Origin: Allacma fusca
Lineage: Eukaryota > Arthropoda > Collembola > Symphypleona > Sminthuridae
NCBI GenBank assembly: GCA_947179485.1
Contig: OX359250.1
Location: 16,970,539 to 17,034,538, forward strand
Length of the DNA stretch: 64,000 nucleotides
Reading direction: 5' to 3'
Shown piece by piece: positions 26,201 through 40,836 of this stretch; position 1 is the stretch's first letter, and each line of letters opens with the position of its first letter. The position numbers and the translations under genes are program-made. The notes beneath the pieces are model-generated. The model did no database searches. It saw nothing but the letters and a program-made list of their open reading frames with translations, and was not told the DNA's origin.

Positions 26201-28065
26201 TTTTGTAATATTTCCCACCTTTTCGTGTAGACGAGTAATTGTTACCATCGCAAAGTACCTCACACGATGTTGACCGGAGCTGCCGAAATGACCACCTATA
26301 AGATTTGGACGGCAGGGGGGTCCATCACCTACCCAGGTAACTACCTTGATTGCATCATCATCGTTTTTCTATATTCGTCTATTATTTCATTTATCCCTCT
26401 CTTTCACAGTTTAACAGGCTCTTCATTTCGGGACGACCGTATATGAGTAAATTAGGGATTTTCGTTTATTTCCCTGATTTATTTGCTTGTTTCAGGAAGG
26501 TAATTGATTGAGATGTTATGCATTCCAAGGGAGAAACGTATATGCTTCTGGCTTTGCTGTCTCCATGTTCAGATTCTTATCTTTATTTTGTTATGCCTTC
26601 TTAGCCTTATACTAATCTTTTCTACAATCAATATCAAATATATGTGGTCATTTATACTCCGGAGAAATTTTATTTGTTGGAGTAATTGATAGGTACATAT
26701 GTATGTATTTGCATTGGGTATGTTTCAATTTCAATCTTGATAGCAATATGCTAAGTTGTGACTGCATATTGCTTATGCTTGAGAAATGTAGATTACACAT
26801 TATAGGGAGGGACTCACAAGCTGCAAATAAAGATTTGTTTGTAGTATTATTATATGCAAAATTGAAAGATCTAAGCAAATTTTTGTAATCTCGTTAAGGC
26901 TCTTCTCTTCATTCCGCAGGGACTGTAAGTTACAAACATACTGAAAGTCAAGATGCTTGGCGGTGATCATCTTTGATGAGGATGTTGGGGGCACCTGAGT
27001 GTAAATACGCTTGTTTTGGAATCGTGGGTTGATACTATTATGAATTTCTTATCTGTTTAATAACAATACCAGAATTACCAGTTTTATCATTTTTTTTAGC
27101 AAACTACTAATCTTTTTATGAAGTTGGACAATAAAAACCTCACTGCAAGCTGTCTATTCCCTGGGTGCAGAGCGCCCTATATGGTCACAGCACTACCAAC
27201 TACCATATTATTTCCATTCTCATTCAAACTAAATAGTGCAAACCAGAACATAAATTACTCCAATAACTATATCAGACTTTGTCCTCTTTATTGTGCTATT
27301 TACAACAACTTGTACGCAACAAATACATACGTGAGCACAAATTGGTTTCAGTTTATTACTCTCCTTAGAATTTTTTTCAAAAGTCTACAAATTTTCGTCA
27401 AATATCAGACATTTAAATTGATTCTTCTGACTTGATGCGATGAAGTAAATATAGTACATGGCAATCTTCCCAAATCAAATGAAATCAATGAGCAATTATT
27501 ACTAACTGTCAATCGATGGGACAATTGTGTGAAAGTGAGTGGATATTTATAACCCTATGCTCTTTCTTGAATAAAACTATTAAAACTAAAATTTCGAGGA
27601 AAATGTTCCTAAAAATCCTACAATGCATATTTATTTCATAAGGAAAATGAATGTGTAGGAATGAATAGCGTATGTTATTTTCAAGAGACAACTATGATCA
27701 AGAGCACAACCTTCTACAGAAATTTTAAACTGCTTACAGCAGCTTACAATGTCCACGGCAGGTGTCAGTTAAAGTCTTGGAAAAATCTTGCTGGGCTGTC
27801 GTGTTTTGTTATTGTATTCAAGTCCACAAGCTTTTTTTTTATTGAACAATTTGTTTAAGTCAATACCTATGATTTAATCCTGACCTGCCGGTAGGATGAA
27901 CATTTGTATTAAAAAATGACTATTAGTACTTGAGTTGGTGATGGAATGAAACTTGATAAATAAAGAAAGCCAAAAAATAGTAATAAAAGGTAAACTATCC
28001 CAGGAGTCAGAAGAATGTTTATGCTTCAATTAGAGAAACTAGAGGATTTGCATTAATAAAATATT
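20227..28065. other. Gene-poor region between Wnt1 and beta-tubulin
   Basis: No exon, RNA gene or transposase is recognised on either strand. Short open frames, the longest 107 codons at 22292-22615, overlap one another on opposite strands and show no family features. One 27-base segment near 21421 (GGGCGCCGCC followed by GAAA and ATCCGTA) recurs near 40362 and may be the end of a dispersed repeat. Confidence 0.6.
20523..20549. repeat. Perfect 12-bp hairpin upstream of Wnt1
   Basis: CCCTCTAGATTA, a CAA loop, then TAATCTAGAGGG. It lies 297 bases upstream of the Wnt1 start codon, so it could be in the promoter or 5' leader. A function is not shown by the sequence. Confidence 0.7.
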
Positions 28066-28071
28066 TTTATT
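28066..28071 (-). promoter_or_regulatory. Poly(A) signal for beta-tubulin
   Basis: AATAAA on the minus strand, 134 bases past the beta-tubulin stop codon. Position and spacing suit a 3' UTR. Confidence 0.6.
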
Positions 28072-28204
28072 GCACCTATAAGACTAAGACTATCATCAAT
28101 AAAATTTGCAAGAGTTATATATTATCCTTGTAAAAGTTGTTGTCCAATCGTAGAGCTAAATTACTTACTAGTGGAGAATTATAGTAGCTGAATATAGTAA
28201 TTAC

Positions 28205-30537
<2,333 letters not shown>

Positions 30538-30629
30538 CTTTAACTAGTGTAGGAATATTATAGGAATTGCTGCTGAATGAAAGATTTTCCTCAACCGGAC
30601 AGATCAATTGAATTGGAAAGCAAATTTAC

Positions 30630-30728
30630 GGACGTGCGTTCACACCCTTCGATAGTCACCAACTGGCTCCTGACGTTTTCTTGAGACTTGATTTTTTCCA
30701 GCTTCTCATCATATTTTCCTCTCGCCAT
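30630..30728 (-). other. Possible in-frame upstream exon of beta-tubulin
   Basis: An ATG at 30728 opens 33 codons (MARGKYDEKLEKI...) ending at a GTAAAT donor. A CTACACTAG acceptor lies 86 bases on, and the joined frame runs through Leu-Lys into the tubulin MREI start. It could equally be a 5' leader with a small upstream frame. Codon phase and both splice sites are seen; use is inferred. Confidence 0.3.
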
Positions 30729-31673
30729 TCCCGAATCAACAAAAAATAAAAAGTGTTGTCAAAAGTTCAGTTGTCAGGTCAACGTTTGAGAATTGTGGGA
30801 AATATACGACCGTATTATTTGTTGACAACACGGAGAGACGTGATGATGGCAGTCGTCCATGAGTACCTAACGTGCTTAAGCATTACAGATTGCAAATTAC
30901 TTTTAATCGTTGGCTTTTTTACTGGATTAAATCCTTTCCTTTCTTTTTTTTTTTTTGCTTATCATTGTATCTGCATTAAAAAAAGAAAGCAATAATTATT
31001 TAGGCTTTTATTTCTCCGTCCAAAAATCAAAAACAATTTCCTAAAACAGCTACTTAGTAACACTTTCACCATGCCAATAATATCACCAACAACAAGTTAC
31101 TATGAAAAGTTAATTGGATTAAGCTACAACTACAAGTGGTAGACGTCATTGCTTATGTATAATATTGTCACCAAGATATGACCTTAAAACTTGAAAAAAT
31201 CGAAAAATATCCATTAAAACATGATACTCACAATTAGTATTATTGATCTAGCTACCTATCATTGAGTGTCCTAAATGGCTCAAATGATTGTGCACTTTCG
31301 TGCCCAAAAAAAACCAAATCCAATGAAGGGAATAAACATTAAGGTTTCGTCTAATAAGGATCATTGTAAGATTTTAAAATTAGTGGAGCGATAAAATTCT
31401 GTAAAGGTTTGGATGTTATTCATATTAAAACATTGGAACTGTAGGACGACACAAGCACGAGAAAAGTTACAAAAATGAAGTAATTATTAATAAAAATTTC
31501 AATTTAATGTTCAAATTAAAAACATTTCAAAACAAAATGAAGATGGATTACCAATACTTAGTTGCCTGCAGTTATCGTTAGGCAGGGAATAATTAAATGG
31601 ATGAAGCTACCAGTCAAAGTTTCATTGTATGCATTTGAATCGTTGAAAGTGGTTCATATATATGTACATAATT
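30729..31673. other. Intergenic, nothing recognised
   Basis: AT-rich DNA upstream of beta-tubulin, presumably holding its promoter. A T-rich run lies at 30944-30957. No TATA box or initiator can be assigned with confidence. Confidence 0.5.
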
Positions 31674-31681
31674 AAACCTCA

Positions 31682-32564
31682 CAAAGATGAGCCTTTTAAT
31701 TCACCTAGCCTATTTCTTTCTTATAATTAAACTAACATGAAGCGCCTCCCTATATGCCTATAATTATTATAATTCTCGTCAAGTTATCTCCCCCTTTAAG
31801 GAAATTTTTAACTAAACGCCTTCCTTAAATCCTATAAACGCAAGTTCCTTCCTATAATATAGGAAAGAGGGAGATGCCTACCTACATATCTCCCTATCCC
31901 TATATGTGTTCTTATAATATTCCGCTTGAGAGTATCATGCAACTATAAACCATATTTATTAGGAAGTCCAAATTACTGCTTTCCTATATAAGTACACCCT
32001 TAAAGTCTCTACGGAAAACCGAAAACCCCGCATGTGTGTAGTCGAAATATCCTGTACTTAATAAAACTGTATATTTATTTATTGCTACTTACGTTGTGGC
32101 CTGCTGGTCTGTTCCACGCTGAAAATTCGTTACATCATTGTCGTCCAGATCCAGATGATTTAACAATCATGCTATACCATGGTTTACTTCGCATTTTCAC
32201 AACCATTGTTAATTTGTTGTAGTGTAAAAGGTAGGGAATTTCCAATGCAAACTTATGCATTCCTCTTCGAAATTATACGTTTTATTATTTAGTGCATCAG
32301 TTGCATGACTATACTTACCCCTACTCGGCATGTCGGCATCAGTAGCATACCTGCTCCCTTCATGTTATATTTATTTATGAAGGCCCTAGCTTAAATTTCC
32401 TAGGTGCATATATTTTTTATACCCCAAACTTCCCATAATATTTTATTTGCATATAAATCTCATTGAACCTTGCCTATATCGTATCCTAGAATCTTGTTTT
32501 TTTCTTACTTCCTAGAATTTTTGCCTATAAAAAGCCCTAGATATACACAAGGGGCCCATCTTTG
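31682..32564. mobile_element. hAT-type non-autonomous element (883 bp)
   Basis: Ends CAAAGATGAGCC and GGGCCCATCTTTG form a terminal inverted repeat. Flanking octamers AAACCTCA (31674-31681) and AGCCCTCA (32565-32572) match at six of eight bases, as expected for an old hAT target duplication. Both subterminal zones are rich in CCTATA/CCTTA-type short motifs. No transposase frame is present. Confidence 0.6.
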
Positions 32565-32719
32565 AGCCCTCATATAATAAAATAGTCTGTCTATGTACTT
32601 GATTTACAGAACGCACGGAGGCCGGTCGGGTATATGTATGTGACATTCGCAATTTTTAAAATGCACATAAGTAAATAACTACTAATGATTTTAAATTGTA
32701 CCAAGATTGCTCCTCAAAT

Positions 32720-33271
32720 CAGAGATGTCCAAATGAAACTGCCTTCCTTCAAACCTTCGAAGGCAATTTAAAAAAAAAACGCATTCCTTCATCCTTCTAT
32801 TAAAGGAAGCCTTCAAAATATTTTACCTTCCTTCAGCCCTATTTTACTTATTAATTTAATGCCTCCAGCCTTCAGCCTTCAAAAAAAATCAGCCTTCATA
32901 ACACGAAATACCATGGCAATGCATTTAAACAACCCTTTTGCCGGTAAAACACCTGAAAATCAGCGATACAATTTACTCAATTGAGTTCGTTTATTAAAAT
33001 CAGAAGCAATGAAGTAAGTCACATTGTGTATATATTTGTAACTATCTATTGTAGCTGATTGCATGCGCGAAGCCTTCTAAGTATCTGAGGGCTACTTTAC
33101 ATACTTGCTTCCTTCGCCTTCAGTTTTCTGTTAATAATAGGAAGGCTTTCTTCAGCCTTCCCGAATTAATTCAGCCTTCCCGCCTTCCCTTCCCAACTCT
33201 CTGGAAAATTGATATTCCGCCTTCAATGAAGCCTTCATTGAAGGCTAGCCTTCGAAGGCTGGACATGTCTG
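32720..33271. mobile_element. hAT-type MITE with CCTTC subterminal repeats (552 bp)
   Basis: Flanked by perfect 8-bp direct repeats CCTCAAAT (32712-32719 and 33272-33279), the hAT signature. Termini are CAGAGATGTCC and GGACATGTCTG. Both subterminal zones carry many CCTTC/GAAGG motifs and a shared CCTTCGAAGG palindrome near each end, probable transposase binding sites. No coding capacity. A relative lies at 46546-47104. Confidence 0.9.
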
Positions 33272-33491
33272 CCTCAAATGGTTTCAACGAGGTACAATTC
33301 GGAACAATATTCTACAAGGAATTCGTATTCAATATTCGTATATTCAATAAGGAAAAATTATTCAAAGTACGACACTGGTGCCCTAGTCTAGTCCGACTTG
33401 TCTAGGAAAATAGCGAATAGACTATAGACTAGTGGTTAACGGGGAAAGAAAGAATAGACTCGAATAGACTAACAATATGCGAGGTTTAGAA

Positions 33492-33671
33492 GGGTAGTTG
33501 GGCAACAAAAATTTGGCCTACCCAGGTAGTTGGGCAAAAAGAATTTGACCTGCCCAGGTAGTTGGGCAACAAAAACTAAACTTTGCCTACCCAGGTAGTT
33601 GGACAAAAAGAATTTGACCTGCCCAGGTAGTTGGGCAAAAAAAATTTGGGCTACCCGGGTAGTTGGGCAAA
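33492..33671. repeat. Tandem array with GTAGTTGGGCAA core
   Basis: Six copies of GTAGTTGGGCAA-type units spaced about 30-40 bases, separated by AAAATTTG(A/G)CCTGCCCAG segments; weaker copies continue to about 33748. The open frames here are made by the repeat, not by a gene. Confidence 0.9.
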
Positions 33672-34689
33672 CTTGCCAGCGGGATTTTGGCCATTTGTTC
33701 TGGCGGGTTAGTTGGGCAACTACCAATTTTATGATAGTTGGGCATGTGGAACTTTTTCCACATCCGGAATAAAGCAATACAACTACTTTCTTCCATCCAT
33801 GTCTCTATATTTCCAACTCACATTCAAATTAGGCAAAAATGGAAATTTGTAGTCATGTTTTGATAAAGGGACAGGAACAAAAGTTTCAAAGCTTATAATA
33901 CAAACAAAATACTCGAAGAGTTTCGAGGTAACCTTTAAAACTCTTACATTTGGAGTAATTAAAGCCATTTGTTTCACAAGAAATTCTATAATATGTATGT
34001 AACAATCGCCTATATGACCATGATCATGCAGGAATGTGCAAAACACTGAATGTGAATGGAGTATTATTGAGTCGATAAAATGGCAAATGCCTGGAGAGTG
34101 GGAGGCTTACAAGTAGATAAATCTCATAAAAAATAACTTAAAATGTAAACTATTCATGCCAACTATTATTATTTTCTGAATTCTTGCACATATTTTTGAA
34201 TTTATTACTTTCATGTTTACATTTTTTACGAAGGACTCGAGCAACTGCTTTTGTTTTTTGAGTGCTTGAATAATATAAGTAGATAACATTAAATGCCCAT
34301 ATTCCCCCTTTACCCCTCCACGTGAATTTGGAAAGTGTGCTCACTATATCATTAAACGGGTTGGGAGGAAGATATTACCACAATGCCATCAACACGGTAG
34401 ACACTTATGCAGCACGTGTGCACGGGACTTTTTCGCATGTTAAATATCCTTTTTTATTTGGGTAATAAAGTATATTTTATAAGCCATAAGTAATTACATA
34501 TATTTAACTACATGAGGGAGAACAGGAAACTTTGAGCTTGTCTTTTGCCATCACTGTTTAAAATGCTAGTTTTTCAATTTTCGGAACATACTGCCGCATT
34601 ATATTAAAAACGGTGATAAGAAATAAGGTATAGGTAGGTATGTATGTGTGTATATGCCGATGCAAATTAGTCTGTTGCACTTGCAGCTG

Positions 34690-35349
34690 TTTTCCGTGTT
34701 CGGATATATTCCCTCCGACACAATCCCTCCGGATATTATCCCTCGAACACACTCCCTCCGAACATATTCCCTCCTTGAGAGGAGATATTCCCTCGGACTG
34801 TTTGTCACCAATAAACTTACACTCACTATGGCAACAAAATTTAACAATCCTCAAATAATTAAGTACAGTTGGAATTGTCCGAATTCCTTTCTAAAAAGAA
34901 GCTACAGCAAGTGAAGTGAAGCTCGCTATGGCAACAAAATTTATAAACCCTCAAATAATTAAGTACGGTAGGAATTACCCGAATACCATGTTAAAAATAG
35001 GCTGAGAGTGAAAAATGACTGTTTTTGCTGTTTCGGAGTTATTTGTGCTAATCATTTTATTAGTTCTAATTACCCAAGAGTAGAAGCAATAATAATTCTA
35101 TTATAGAAGAAACAGTATGTAACAAAATTCTTGCGCGTAAGTTATTTGTTGAGCCGAGTCACCATACGATCCGCATTGCTTTTGCTTTGTTGGCATGGTG
35201 ACGAACACTTCTGCATATATGAGTGGCAAATATTTGTGCGAGGGATTATTTCCAACGTGGGAGGGATTGTGGTCGGAGGGAATATTTCCGGAGGGAATAT
35301 ATCCGGAGGGAATATATCCGGAGGGATTGTGTCGGAGGGAATATATCCT
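34690..35349. repeat. Fold-back element built of inverted 15-bp minisatellites
   Basis: The left arm (34690-34800) is made of TCCCTCCGGATAT-type units. The right arm (35237-35349) is the inverse, GGAGGGAATATATCC repeated four to five times. The arms share a longer block, GGATATATTCCCTCCGACAC and its complement, and a diverged outer flank with GTTTTC / GAAAAC. Two ~63-bp near-identical direct copies lie in the spacer. Confidence 0.8.
34826..34988. repeat. Two tandem copies of a ~100-bp unit
   Basis: CTATGGCAACAAAATTTA and the following CTCAAATAATTAAGTAC recur at 34826-34888 and 34926-34988 with a period of 100 bases. They lie in the spacer of the fold-back element. Confidence 0.85.
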
Positions 35350-37454
35350 AACTCCCTGTTTTCAACAGAACTTGAAGTTACCTCAGTGTCGCAGTCCGCA
35401 ACCGAACGTCTATGAGCAATGTATGTACATTTAGATCGGCTCAGATTTGCATGATGTCTTCCTCAAAGCCGTTTAATTGAGTCAATAAAAAGCTACCCAC
35501 AACCTCGTGTACACCTTTTATGCTTATTTTAAACTCAAATACCCATCTTATCTGGTGAGTGAGGTCCTCCAGTGTGATCATCCATCCAGTTCATTTAACT
35601 TCTTCACCAATGATATCCACGTATAGATTATACCAATAGTTTTGCACACAGTAGGTGAAAAGGAAAAATTGACAGCATTTTCGATTAGCAGCGTATTACT
35701 CATAAACTCATCAACACGAATTTTTGTCTAAAGTCAAATTGATCTATAATAATACTAATTATTGAAAGTATGAGTGATGTAGTAAGTTAGTGTGTATATC
35801 TACATGATTACAAAAAATCAAATTGAGTCATGTAGTTTTTTCCTTGTCCAGAGCTAATCCCGCGGACGTCTTTCCCGACAGTAATGTAATAACTCCGCCG
35901 AAGCAACCCTGAGGATTTAATCCCGATCTCAAAAGTGTGTAATCCAGCCAACCAGAACCCCGCAGACGATATTCCCGACACAGGTTTTATTGTAAAACAG
36001 CAACTTCAGTAAACAATAACTGTTTACTATTATTTATCCATTATTTATTAATATAATCCATGGCCTTGACAGCAAGCAGTGTGCCTATACTATGGCCTGT
36101 GTATAAGTAGTTACGCCACAAAACTTAAACAAAATTACAGAATTTTCGGAAATTTACTTTAAAATTAAAAATACTTTAGTAAGTAGTTTGAGCTACTATG
36201 CTTCTTCATGCAATACATATCAAAGCACTTGTAAAAGCATTTCCCTTTAGAACTAATGATGTTACATATTAAAACATCCTTGTACACAGCTGCAGATTAA
36301 ATTTCAATCAATTTCATGGGTGTAAATACAATAACAATATGCTGATGCTTGCATAAGAGTCATTACATTATACGATTGAGTAATATGTAATATTGAACCA
36401 TCAATAAATTAATTCCGTCTCCCGGGAGCTAAGTGCTGTCATTCCCTTTTAAATAAATACAAAAACAATAATCAGATTTTCGTCAATAACGAAATCTTCA
36501 AATTTTATATCTTTCTACTACGGTACGAGCCCCTAATAGCATCTACACCTGTCTTAACTTTTGGTTGTTTATATTTTTTCTAATACAGTAATAATAATGG
36601 TTACGTATATTAATTGTCTAAAATTAATATTGTTCAAATAGGATGTAATTTAATCATATTGAAATAATTTTTCATAGTTTCGTGACCTGGAGTGAACTGG
36701 AAAACACCAATTATGTATGTATGTGTATTAATTACAGACGAATAATATTAGTATATGTATGCATATCAATAATAATGACACGTATAACCATTTAAAATTG
36801 TGACTATTCACATCAAACACACTGACACTTTGTCAACTTAGCCCACATTTAATTTTGATTTTGATTAGTTGAATAAATAATTACTACTTGCTTACAGTAA
36901 TAGCTTGTCAAAGTTTTGATGCATTCTTTATTCAACTAATAGTGCTGTTACATATGTAGTTATGTATCATAAGTCATAATTATTAGCATGTAATAATAGG
37001 ACCAAAATCCGGGAAATTATTACTCATGCACACATACATAAATATACATTGTACAAGTTATCATCCGCCCAAGGCTATAGGTAGTAACTGTCTATAGCCT
37101 TGCATCCGCCGGGCTGTTGGTCAAAATCCATAAAATCTAGAGGAAAACCCCGGTTTTATTACGTTAACGAATTCACAATGTCAATTTACGAGGCATGGGA
37201 ACAAGCTGCAGTAGTAATAAAAATAGCTGAATTCCATTTATGTAAATAAAGATCCTAAAAGTTTTACTCATATTTCTAGGCTAAACTGACGTGGCGGAGA
37301 AAGATGCTTCAATACATTTTGAACATATTTTCTCATCTCTTGTATAAATATCGACAGGTTGTTCAAGAGTAAACTACAAGTTTTTCCAATTACAAACAGG
37401 CAACATCGTCACTTCACGGCTTCCTAATACAGCAACAAAGAAACTAGAGTCAGA
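35350..37454. other. Intergenic, nothing recognised
   Basis: AT-rich DNA. A short duplicated motif, CCGCGGACG...TTCCCGACA near 35860 and CCGCAGACG...TTCCCGACA near 35958, and a small hairpin AAGGCTATAG/CTATAGCCTT at about 37069-37101 are the only structure I see. The protease homologue's promoter should lie near the right end. Confidence 0.5.
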
Positions 37455-39159
37455 ATGAAAGTTGTTATCATTTTAAGCTTTTTGGTCCTGGCCGTAACTA
37501 CGGGTAACAACAATAATTACTTTATATCTTATTGGATCTCGACCCAACTAGTATTTCACCTACTAGCCCAATAAAGGGAATGGTTTATCAAGTCAGCCAT
37601 TCTGCAGCAAAAATATATTTTCTTAGATTATTTTCATTGGTAGGTAAATATTTGCTACAAGTCGAAAAGTTAAGTAAAGTTAGAATTTTTCAAGCATATG
37701 AAGTCATTTTGAGCAAATGTTTGTAAGTGAAAGCCTAGAAAGCCAAAAATGGCAAGAAATACATTTTAAGCACTACTTTTTTACTTTAACATTCAGTCTT
37801 GCTACTTCTTATACTGTATTTTCCATACTGTGTCATCATGGTGCCCTTTTTACTTGATTCTTCCTAAAAATTCATTAGAATTACCTATAAAATATTTTTA
37901 TTAAAAAAGGTATGGCGGTAAATTGAAACCTGTAACTTTGAAAGTGCTGACAATTTTCTGCCAATGTTCTAGGACTGCCAACATTTACATTTACCTAAAT
38001 AAATCTAGAGAAATAACATCTGGGTGAATATCTGGATGTCAAATTTCTATAGAAAAAGCTTTCCTTATTTATGTAGTAGGTACCTTGTATAATGTCGAGG
38101 AAGGTGCGCCCATGGGCAAAACGAGTTTAAGTATATTTTCAATGTTTTTACAAATTTACTTCGATAATTATTTAATTTAACAGAATTTTTCTTCCAAAGG
38201 TTTTCAAGACTGGGAGCAGGAACTCTACCTGAATGATAACGTGGTAGTAGGAGATTTTTCCTCGGAGGGGAAATATCATGGGAACGTTCCATTAATTTTC
38301 GGAAGTCAGAACGCGCTACAAGACGAATTTCCTCACCAGGTGTCAATTCAGATTTACAAGAGATCTGGCTGGCAGCACATATGTGGGGGGAGCATCATCT
38401 CTGAGGACGCGGTTCTGACTGCCGCCCATTGTTTATTCGGCAGGGAGAAATACCGATTTCGAATCATTGCTGGTGAATGGGACTTGACGAAAGACGATGG
38501 AACAGAGCAGACTTCTCTTGTTCGCAAGACTGTTTTGCATCCCAGCTACAATCCGTAAGACTCTTGAACCAGTATACCTAGATATATATGTAAAGATATT
38601 TATGCATTTTAAGACATAATAGATCCACATACTTCTTTTATAGGCAGACCAGAGACTACGACTACGCGGGTCTTAAATTGGCAAATCCTTTAAAATATAA
38701 CAATCATGTGAAAAATATTTCTTTAGCTCCCGCTAATGCTCCCTTGGTGAATTGCTCAACCTCAGGATGGGGTTTAAGAGAGAGTGGTGAAATTTCCCCA
38801 ATTCTGCAAAAGGTTGATCTACCCTTAGTTGAGCATACGATTTGTGCTGAGAAGTACCAGCATATAAATAAAATTACCGATCGCATGGTATGCGCCGGTG
38901 CTGCTGGAAAAGGAGCCTGTTTTGTAAGTTTTACCGTTAACAAATGTATTACTCCTGTAGTTGTGATAATCCTTTCTAGTTGAATGCTATTAAAAATGTC
39001 ACGGTAATACAGGGGGATGATGGGGGACCTCTCCAGTGCAATGGGCTTCTTCTAGGTATAAGTTCCTGGTGGAATTCTCCATGTGCTCAGGAGCAATACC
39101 CTACTGTTTTTGCTGATGTTACTGCCGCCATCGGCCACTCCTGGATCGACCGTCAGTAA
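37455..39159 (+). CDS. Secreted serine protease homologue (S1 fold) with Ser-to-Asp active site
   Basis: Four exons: 37455-37503, 38200-38554, 38644-38923 and 39013-39159, with GT/AG borders and consistent phases, encoding 276 residues. Signal peptide residues 1 to about 16. The S1 domain keeps His93 (TAAHC) and the Asp region (DYAGLKL, Asp141), and the cysteines expected for the 42-58, 136-201, 168-182 and 191-220 pairs. The catalytic GDSGGP motif reads GDDGGP, with Asp231 in place of Ser. The activation site, normally R/K then IVGG, reads PLIFGSQN, and position 189 (specificity pocket) is Gly225. It should therefore be catalytically dead. In arthropods such homologues act as cofactors or binders in clotting, melanisation or immunity; that role is inference. 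No CLIP domain is visible. Confidence 0.93.
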
Positions 39160-39292
39160 AGATGGCTGCCGCCTTTACATTTTAGAGGCCGTGGTTGTCA
39201 CAATATTATTATTTGTAACTATTCAAGTAATAATGAGTAAATTGACAAAATGATTATGTACCACACCCTTCATGGGATTATTTTCTCTATAC

Positions 39293-40299
39293 CGAGGCAT
39301 TTTCTGTAAGTATTATTTATACATATATTACTTACGTAATACTTACTCTTTACTTACTTATTCGCAAACATAAGCTGATATTACTTACTCTTTACTTACT
39401 TTTGTCTGTATATTACTCAAGTAATACTTACTCATTTTCAAATATAATCCACATAGTGCATTTATAATTCCAGGTTTTTAACACATTCTTTCACACAAAT
39501 GCACCATTTTCTTGACAGAAAATATGTTCTTCAAATTTAACAAATAAACAATTTCTACGAGCACGTCCTATATTAATCAATTTGGAAAATAAACGTTCCT
39601 TAGTTCCAGTTGATGCTGGACTAAATTTTCACTCAAAACATCTCTAGCTGGAACACTTACCTTCATATATATTTCTTCCACAGCAATATTACGTCACATG
39701 TAAAGCAAAAGCTTTGTTTGCCTGGTGTATCTGCCTCCATAATCCTTATTATTAAAGGACACTTTCTGTCCGTTTATTTAAAGTTCATAGTTCAATGGCC
39801 TCACACAACGCCCAAAAGGTGTCATGCCAAGCACTCCTTATTAATAACGAGTAGTACCTGTCCGCTAAATAAAGCGCTACTCTTAATACAAGCGCGCACG
39901 ATTTAGGTATACAACAAGTATCTACGACATGGCTTGATTCGTTAGCCGTTTGGCTTTTAATTTCTGCAATCACACTACCACCTCTTCAAGCAATTATCCC
40001 TGTGAAGCACAGGGCTTTTACTAGCTCATTATATCATGGATATTTTTAAACAAATTGGAGAAAATGTTGTCTATGGTATTACTCAAATAAATAAGTGTTT
40101 GCTTACTCAATGCTTACTTTTTGAAACCTTACATTACATTAGGGAATGAGCAGGAGTACTTACTCATTACTTACTTAAACATCATACATTTTTTTAAATT
40201 ACTCATTATTTACTCATACGCGCCGCAGTGAGTACGAGTAAGTACAATACTTACTCACTTTATAAAAATTCGAGTAATGAGTAAAACTGAGAAGCACTG
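39293..40299. mobile_element. Degenerate hAT-type element with ACTTACT subterminal repeats
   Basis: Both flanks (39305-39440 and 40080-40290) are packed with ACTTACTC/AGTAAGT motifs, and the right end reads GAGAAGCACTG, a hAT-like terminus. The left end (near CGAGGC) is too diverged to define, and no target duplication survives. A transposase C-terminal remnant lies inside on the minus strand. Confidence 0.6.
39491..39630 (-). pseudogene. hAT transposase C-terminal remnant
   Basis: A minus-strand frame ending at a stop at 39491 reads KERLFSKLINIGRARRNCL and then LFVKF, like the C-terminal dimerisation block of hAT transposases (S-ERLFS...R-N-L...L). Upstream the frame is broken by stops, so it is a relic. 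The identification rests on this short motif plus the surrounding hAT-like subterminal repeats. Confidence 0.6.
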
Positions 40300-40524
40300 G
40301 TTACATAAACAATTGCATTCTTAATTCAATTTCTAAATTTAATTTCAATGTTTGGATGATATGGGCGCCGCCCGAAAAGAATCCGTAATAAATATGAAGA
40401 TGAATAAACAATTGCTATTGATTACACTGAAAATGCAGTAATTAATATTCTATTTTAATCCCCAGATAATTGGCTACACTCTAAGCGTTTCAAATTAAAG
40501 GCATACATAATCAGTGCTAGGCAC

Positions 40525-40750
40525 GGGTAGGAAAAATGCGTACCCGTATCCGTACCCGAAGTGCGGGTGTTGCAATGTCTGGTATCTATACCCGTAGCCA
40601 TACCCGAGTATCGGGGTAAACATTTTCATACCCGTACCCGCAATGTTATCTCAAGCCATGTACCTGTACTAGCATTGTACCGTACCCGAAAAAATACTCA
40701 AAAATTGTACCCATACTCGGGTATCTCAGCGTCGTACCCGTACTCCAAAC
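40525..40750. repeat. Degenerate TACCCG/CGGGTA repeat tract
   Basis: About a dozen irregular copies of TACCCGTACCCG-type words. The left edge, CAGTGCTAGGCACGGGTA at about 40514, looks like a hAT terminus. No convincing partner end was found, so this may be a truncated element next to the 5.5-kb one. Confidence 0.6.
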
Positions 40751-40836
40751 AGTTCCATGGATTAACTAAAGTGCAGATAATAGTAGAATTAAGCCATGCT
40801 GATAACAATAAGTTTTTATGTCACGTCATGAGTGAA

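Noticed and set aside
33492-33671. CRISPR-like array appearance
   Set aside because: The segments between cores are themselves repeats, not unique spacers, and the genome is eukaryotic.
33469-33796. Repetitive open frames rich in CPTT-type repeats
   Set aside because: They are translations of the GTAGTTGGGCAA tandem array.
34558-35434. Several frames with Gly-Asn-Ile-Ser or Ser-Leu-Arg repeats
   Set aside because: Translations of the inverted 15-bp minisatellites.
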